Assembly: GCA_013696965.1 (NCBI GenBank)
Contig: JACCXN010000086.1
Coordinates: 1-6,454, forward strand
Source of the DNA: Bacteroidota bacterium
GTDB taxonomy: Bacteria; Bacteroidota; Bacteroidia; JACCXN01
Direction: 5' to 3'
Length of the DNA: 6,454 bases
This document shows positions 4,741 through 6,454 of this stretch, piece after piece. The notes under the pieces were generated by a model. It was given only the letters and a program-made list of their open reading frames with translations, had not been told where the DNA came from and ran no database searches. The position numbers and the translations under genes were made by a program. Position 1 is the first letter of the stretch. Each line of letters opens with the position of its first letter.

Positions 4741-6147
4741 ATGTTTGATTTAATTATTATTGGTGGTGGCTCTGCTGCATTTTCAGCAGCGATAAAAGCA
4801 GAAAGTTTAGGTTTAACTACCTTGATGGTAAACGGTGGCCTGGACTTTGGCGGGACTTGTGTAAATGTGGGATGCGTGCCCTCAAAAAACCTGATAAGAG
4901 CAGCAGAGGCTGCTTACCATGCTACCCATTCCAATTTTGACGGAATAAAACCCAAAGGCGTTGACATTGATTTTGAACAAGTAATCAAAGACAAGAAAAA
5001 ACTTGTTGCAACACTTCAGCAACAAAAATATATGGATGTGGTGAGTGACTTCCAGAATTTAAAAATGATAAAAGGGTGGGCAGAATTTTCAGATAATAAA
5101 AAAATTATTGTTAACGGGAAAGAAGAATATACCTCCCTGAAATTTATCATTGCAACAGGCGCTACAACTAACATTCCAAACATTGAAGGACTGAATGAAA
5201 TTGATTACCTTACCAATGTTACGCTTTTTGATTTAGAAGAAAAACCACAAAGTATCACCATTTTGGGAGCAGGTTACATAGGTTTGGAAATAGCAATGGC
5301 TTATAATCGTTTGGGTGTAAAAGTACGTATCATTGAATTTACAGACCGGGTATTAAGAACCCAAATGCCTGACATAAGCGAAGCGTTGGAAAAACAAATG
5401 CGTAAGGAAGGCATTGAAATTCTACCGAACTTGCGTGCAGTTAAATTTGAAAAAAAAGGAATCGAAACTATTATTCATTGCAGATGTCCTGATGGTTCTT
5501 CCACTCAAATTATTGAAAAAGGGAAAATAGTTGTCGCATCGGGCACAAAGCCCAATACTCAAAAATTGGGATTACAAAATATTGGTTTACAGCTTACCAA
5601 AAGCGGACATATAGAAGTAAATGAAAAAATGGAAACCAATTTACCGAATATTTATGCCATAGGGGATGTAACCAACACTCCTGCTTTTGTTTATACAGCA
5701 GCTTTTGAAGGAAAAATTGCCATAGAAAATGCTTTTACAGGCTCAGAACACAAAGCAGATTATTATTCATTGCCCTGGGTTGTTTTTACAGATCCACAAG
5801 TGGCAGGTGCAGGTTTGGACGAAGCACAGGCAGAAGCTCAAAACATTCCTTTTGAAGTTTCAAAATTGGAATTAAAAGATGTGCCACGAGCCATAGCGGC
5901 AAATGACACAAGAGGCTTTATTAAACTAATTCGCAATACAGAAACCGACCGTTTAATTGGAGCAAGAGTAGTCGCACCTGAAGGAGGTGAGCTCATTCAA
6001 CAATTAAGTATGGCTGTTAAATATGGAATTACTGTTAAAGAATTAGCCGAAACTTTTTATCCTTATTTAACCTTAGGCGAAGGAATTAAATTAGCAGCTA
6101 TCGCATTCGGAAAAGACGTTTCAAAACTTAGTTGTTGTGCAAGTTAA
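4741..6147 (+). CDS. merA: Mercury(II) reductase MerA, short form without N-terminal HMA domain
   Basis: A 468-residue cytosolic flavoenzyme that reduces Hg(II) to volatile Hg(0) with NADPH. The FAD-binding GGGSAA is at 8-13 and the redox disulfide GTCVNVGC at 38-45 (Cys40, Cys45). The central nucleotide-binding GAGYIGLE is at 176-183 and the second FAD motif AIGDV at 306-310. The C-terminal half has the MerA-type VPRAIAANDTRGFIKL (381-396). Where other disulfide reductases have His-Pro-Thr, this protein has YPYLTLGEG (440-448), putting Tyr442 at the active site; Tyr156 matches the second active-site Tyr. It ends SCCAS with the vicinal pair Cys465-Cys466 that delivers Hg(II) across the dimer. 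These residues separate it from lipoamide dehydrogenase and glutathione reductase. The N-terminal HMA domain found in long MerA forms (about 560 residues) is absent. The ATG at 4741 comes 3 bp after a small ORF. Confidence 0.97.
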   Translation: MFDLIIIGGGSAAFSAAIKAESLGLTTLMVNGGLDFGGTCVNVGCVPSKNLIRAAEAAYHATHSNFDGIKPKGVDIDFEQVIKDKKKLVATLQQQKYMDVVSDFQNLKMIKGWAEFSDNKKIIVNGKEEYTSLKFIIATGATTNIPNIEGLNEIDYLTNVTLFDLEEKPQSITILGAGYIGLEIAMAYNRLGVKVRIIEFTDRVLRTQMPDISEALEKQMRKEGIEILPNLRAVKFEKKGIETIIHCRCPDGSSTQIIEKGKIVVASGTKPNTQKLGLQNIGLQLTKSGHIEVNEKMETNLPNIYAIGDVTNTPAFVYTAAFEGKIAIENAFTGSEHKADYYSLPWVVFTDPQVAGAGLDEAQAEAQNIPFEVSKLELKDVPRAIAANDTRGFIKLIRNTETDRLIGARVVAPEGGELIQQLSMAVKYGITVKELAETFYPYLTLGEGIKLAAIAFGKDVSKLSCCAS

Positions 6148-6209
6148 TTAGTAAGGCAGTAACCAAAGTTTCCGGTTAAAAAGAAATAGCAGGAAAATCG
6201 TAACAAGAT

Positions 6210-6318
6210 CTGTTATTACTCCCTATTGTAAACAAGAAAAATAACAGGGGGAGGGGAAATGAAAACTCCTGGAATAAACTTCTTTGCAGATTATTCTTCA
6301 GGTAAAAGTAACCCCTCC
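6210..6318 (+). other. Cluster of nested inverted repeats, possible structured 3' RNA of the mer transcript
   Basis: Three helices can be drawn. The first is CTGTTATT (6210-6217) with AATAACAG (6240-6247). The second is a GC-rich outer stem, GGAGGGG (6250-6256) with CCCCTCC (6312-6318). The third lies inside the second: CCTG/CAGG (6268-6271 and 6299-6302) continuing after a 2-nt bulge as GAATAA/TTATTC (6272-6277 and 6291-6296). No T-run follows 6318, so this is not a standard terminator. It could stabilise the 3' end or be a small RNA; no known RNA family was recognised. Confidence 0.35.
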
Positions 6319-6338
6319 TTGTCCTGCATTTAGAAACT

Positions 6339-6348
6339 GTTTTGAATT
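6339..6348. repeat. Right copy of the 10-bp direct repeat bracketing the mer module
   Basis: GTTTTGAATT is identical to 2686-2695. Together the two copies enclose the promoter, all mer genes and the 3' structured region. No transposase, integrase or terminal inverted repeats are visible in the window to explain them. Confidence 0.3.
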
Positions 6349-6391
6349 TATTTAAGAATAATTTTATGTGAATAAGTATGTTTATAACTAA

Positions 6392-6425
6392 TTGATTTTC
6401 AGTAAGTTGGCCTGGGTTAATTTTG
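6392..6425 (+). promoter_or_regulatory. Bacteroidota-type promoter facing out of the window
   Basis: TAATTTTG at 6418-6425 fits the -7 consensus TAnnTTTG exactly. TTG at 6392-6394 lies 23 bp upstream as a -33 element, slightly long spacing. It would drive a gene starting beyond the right edge. Confidence 0.4.
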
Positions 6426-6454
6426 TATCTTGTAGATTATCAACCAAATAACTC

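Larger units (their letters stand above)
6148..6454. other. 307-bp region after merA without a convincing gene
   Basis: Both strands were read. There is no protein-like frame of useful length and no tRNA-like fold. It contains tandem inverted repeats at 6210-6318, the right copy of the 10-bp direct repeat at 6339-6348, and an outward-facing promoter near 6392-6425. The AT-rich last 100 bp look like the upstream region of a gene lying beyond the window. Confidence 0.6.

Noticed and set aside
6259-6333. 24-codon ORF preceded by a G-rich, Shine-Dalgarno-like run
   Set aside because: The G-rich run is better explained as one arm of the 6250-6318 stem, such ribosome sites are uncommon in this phylum, and the peptide has no distinctive motif.
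1-6454. CRISPR array, tRNA/rRNA, transposase or integrase
   Set aside because: No regularly spaced repeats, cloverleaf-like folds, rRNA-like blocks or recombinase motifs were seen on either strand.

Overview
The window looks like chromosome (or a large accessory element) of a Bacteroidota bacterium. The protein families on the left are typical of that phylum. Shine-Dalgarno sites are mostly weak or absent. The best promoter, upstream of the metal regulator, matches the phylum consensus (TTTG, 21 bp, TAnnTTTG). All genes lie on the plus strand.

Left part (1-2684), apparent background genes: the last 90 codons of an Omp85/BamA-like outer-membrane protein; an ATP-grasp protein with an N-terminal hydrophobic segment and no assignable substrate; and a DinB/YfiT-fold protein overlapping by 13 bp an NRDE/TANGO2-family protein that begins Met-Cys. 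None of these has an obvious link to the genes on the right.

Right part (2769-6147), a compact mercury-resistance (mer) module. From 5' to 3' it holds: a promoter with an overlapping inverted-repeat operator; a CadC-like ArsR/SmtB repressor with Cys7, Cys60 and Cys62; a CsoR/RcnR-like protein overlapping it by ATGA, which lacks the canonical metal ligands but carries a separate Cys75/Cys79 pair; a 68-residue secreted Cys-rich protein with an internal tandem repeat; a strong intrinsic terminator inside the cluster; MerTP, a MerT-type three-helix transporter fused to a MerP-type HMA domain; a 220-bp interval with a possible 30-residue Cys-containing small ORF ending 3 bp before merA; and MerA, a 468-residue mercuric reductase lacking the N-terminal HMA domain. 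No MerR-type regulator, free-standing merP or merB is seen.

Proposed working: periplasmic Hg(II) is captured by the small Cys-rich protein and/or the periplasmic HMA domain of MerTP. It is passed through the paired cysteines of helix 1 and the cytoplasmic loop of MerTP, then reduced to Hg(0) by MerA with NADPH. The ArsR-type protein would release the operator when it binds the metal. The roles of the CsoR-like protein, the Cys-rich protein and the small ORF are inferences; these are the least described parts of the module.

Right end (6148-6454): no convincing gene. There is a run of inverted repeats (6210-6318) that could fold as a structured 3' region of the mer transcript, and a Bacteroidota-type promoter (6392-6425) pointing out of the window. 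A 10-bp direct repeat (2686-2695 and 6339-6348) brackets the mer module and may be an insertion or excision footprint.
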